From contig JAWKPC010000004.1 of the NCBI GenBank assembly GCA_041390865.1, forward strand, positions 124,001 to 188,000: 64,000 bases of DNA, read 5' to 3'. Positions 62,530 through 64,000 of the stretch are shown piece after piece; the first letter of the stretch is position 1, and each line of letters starts with the position of its first letter. The stretch comes from JAUIIK01 sp041390865 (GTDB taxonomy: Bacteria > Chloroflexota > Chloroflexia > Thermomicrobiales > CFX8). A program made the position numbers and the translations under genes. The notes under the pieces are model-generated. The model searched no databases, was not told the origin of the DNA, and saw nothing but the letters and a program-made list of their open reading frames with translations.

Positions 62530-64000
62530 GTGGCCATTACCGGCGGCCAGGCGATCATCGACACATTGCGGGCAGCCGGGGTGACGACCGTCTTCGGCAT
62601 TCCCGGCGTCCACAACCTCTCGATGTACGACGCGCTCTATCGGGCCGACGACATCGAGCACATCGTTTGCCGCCACGAGCAGGGAGCAGGCTTCGCCGCC
62701 GACGCCTATGCACGCGTCTCCGGCAAAACCGGCGTGTTCATCACGACGACTGGCCCGGGCGCGACCAACGCCTTCACCGCCCTCGGCGAAGCCTGGACCG
62801 ACAGCTCGCCGGTGCTCCACCTGGCATCGCAGCTCGATAGAAACCTGATCGACCGCAACCGGGGCGTCGTCCATGAGCTGGTCGACCAGCAGGGCACGTT
62901 CCGCCATATTACCCGGATGGCCGAATCAGTCCGCAACATCCATCAGGTCTCGCCGATGGTGGCCAGAGCCCTGGAGAGCACGCAAACGATGCGGCCCCGG
63001 CCAAGCTACCTGGATTTTCCGGCGGACATGCTGAACGAAGAAGCCGACATCGAGATCGAGCAGGCAGCCGCGCCGGCGCGCATCGAGGCGAACGCCTCCG
63101 ACATCCAGCGAGCTGTCGAGACGCTCGCCCGGGCGGAGCGGCCGGTCATCATCGCCGGCGGCGGCGTTCATCGATCCGGTTCGAATACGGCCCTGCTCGA
63201 GCTCGCCGAAGCCCTGGGAGCGCCGGTATTCGAGACCGCCAACGGGCGCGGGGCGATCCCGTCGAGCCATCCACTATCGGTTGGCGGCTGGTGGCACGGC
63301 GCGCCAGACCTGCACGCGATGCTGGCCGAAGCGGACGCGACGCTCGTCGTCGGCAGCAGGCTCGGGCAGACGGACACCTCCGGCTGGACGGCACCGCTGC
63401 GACATCTGATCCACATCGACGCCGACGGCGACTGGATCGACCTGAACTACCCGGCCGAGATCGGACTGGTCGGCGACGAGGGCGCCGTCCTCGGTCAGCT
63501 GCTCGAAGATCTCGAAGGGGCGTCTCCGGCGAAGGCCGGGATCTGGCAGGAACGCGTCGGCGCAGCCCGACGCCAGGTCGAGGAGCAGATGCGGCTCGAG
63601 TACCCGACCGAGATGGGTGTCCTCGATGCCGTGGCAAACGCGAGCGAGGGGAACGCGATCGTCACGAACGACAGCCTGATCCAGTACTGGACGTCGCGCC
63701 AGCTACCGGTCGAGCGGCCGCGTTCATATCTCTACCCGGCCGTCTACGGCACGCTCGGCAGCGCCCTGCCGTTTGCGATCGGCGCAGCAGTTGCCGCCCC
63801 CGATCGCCCGGTCATTTCGATCAGCGGCGACGGCGCATTCATGTTTACCTGCCAGGAGCTTGCCACCGCCGTCCAGTACGGCGTCAACATCACCTGCATC
63901 ATCTGCAACGACCAGGGGTACAACGCGATGCGCCGCTTCCAGCGCCTGCGCTATGGTGACTACACCTACGCAACCGACCTCGCGACTCCAGACTTCGCCG
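62530..64000 (+). CDS. TPP-dependent enzyme, acetolactate-synthase-like (3' end outside window)
   Basis: About 490 residues of a thiamine-diphosphate enzyme. N-terminal domain ITGGQAIIDTLRAAGVTTVFGIPGVHNLSMYDAL with catalytic Glu in CRHEQGAGFAADAYARVSGKTGVFITTTGPGATNAF. The central domain is RPVIIAGGGVHRSGS onward. The TPP domain has GDGAFMFTCQELATAVQYGVNITCIICNDQGY. The frame runs off the right edge without stop. It could be acetolactate synthase or a related decarboxylase/ligase; no ilvN/ilvH partner is visible. GTG start with GGGAGAGGGG upstream. Confidence 0.9.
   Translation, partial: MAITGGQAIIDTLRAAGVTTVFGIPGVHNLSMYDALYRADDIEHIVCRHEQGAGFAADAYARVSGKTGVFITTTGPGATNAFTALGEAWTDSSPVLHLASQLDRNLIDRNRGVVHELVDQQGTFRHITRMAESVRNIHQVSPMVARALESTQTMRPRPSYLDFPADMLNEEADIEIEQAAAPARIEANASDIQRAVETLARAERPVIIAGGGVHRSGSNTALLELAEALGAPVFETANGRGAIPSSHPLSVGGWWHGAPDLHAMLAEADATLVVGSRLGQTDTSGWTAPLRHLIHIDADGDWIDLNYPAEIGLVGDEGAVLGQLLEDLEGASPAKAGIWQERVGAARRQVEEQMRLEYPTEMGVLDAVANASEGNAIVTNDSLIQYWTSRQLPVERPRSYLYPAVYGTLGSALPFAIGAAVAAPDRPVISISGDGAFMFTCQELATAVQYGVNITCIICNDQGYNAMRRFQRLRYGDYTYATDLATPDFA

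Noticed and set aside
1..64000. Prophage, integrative element or biosynthetic cluster spanning the window.
   Set aside because: No integrase, phage structural gene, transposase, NRPS/PKS or conjugation gene was found. Gene content is ordinary chromosome with local repeats.

Overview
This window is high-GC bacterial chromosome. It reads like a free-living aerobic member of the Chloroflexota, most likely a Thermomicrobia/Sphaerobacter relative. That placement is inference from: many GTG/TTG starts, large MalT-like LuxR regulators, a class-E/F-like sortase with MPxTG proteins carrying DUF4397 domains, a DinB-family expansion, and dispersed intergenic palindromes. I saw no rRNA or tRNA gene, no CRISPR array and no transposase gene. 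Two edge genes are cut by the window: an FtsX-type permease on the left and a TPP-dependent synthase on the right.

Layout. 1-7.2 kb: permease, DNA repair methyltransferase, a multiply frameshifted smc, small membrane and coiled-coil proteins. 7.4-10.8 kb: a cell-surface island with a sortase and two DUF4397 proteins that carry sortase signals, driven by two look-alike promoters. 10.8-12.3 kb: an arsenic operon arsR-aquaporin-arsC with 4-bp overlaps. 12.5-20.5 kb: peptide-type substrate-binding protein without a signal peptide, DUF309, SDR, queF plus an overlapping EamA exporter, HEAT-like and zinc-motif proteins, and a HEAT gene whose 3' end is eroded. 20.7-22.8 kb: a P1B-4-like metal ATPase behind a Fur-box-like palindrome. 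22.9-26.9 kb: six DinB/ClbS-like genes in a row, followed by an acyl-CoA carboxylase beta subunit. 28.7-33.1 kb: isochorismatase-fold protein, cytochrome bd oxidase (cydAB) with a perfect CRP-type site upstream, methyltransferase. 33.2-37.6 kb: a MITE-like element, a heavily frameshifted lon, DUF2085 protein, moaC. 38.6-45.4 kb: two tandem MalT-type regulators divergent from an acyl-CoA dehydrogenase. 45.6-49.3 kb: an apparently self-regulated TetR operon with a hydrolase-glycosyltransferase fusion. 49.7-57.1 kb: BBE-like flavoprotein, RRM protein and DEAD-box helicase (divergent, RNA/cold-shock theme), pentapeptide-repeat protein divergent from a LAL-type LuxR regulator that has lost its last residues to a TAG. 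57.1-64 kb: GMC oxidoreductase, GrpB, frameshifted amidohydrolase, two YdeI paralogues, a homocysteine methyltransferase remnant, and the TPP enzyme.

A recurring feature is frame disruption. smc, lon, an amidohydrolase and one DinB gene contain indels, although the protein signal continues cleanly across each break. This looks more like local assembly error than long-standing decay, but it cannot be settled from sequence alone. The best candidates for new biology are the DinB array, the sortase/DUF4397 island and the TetR-hydrolase/glycosyltransferase operon.
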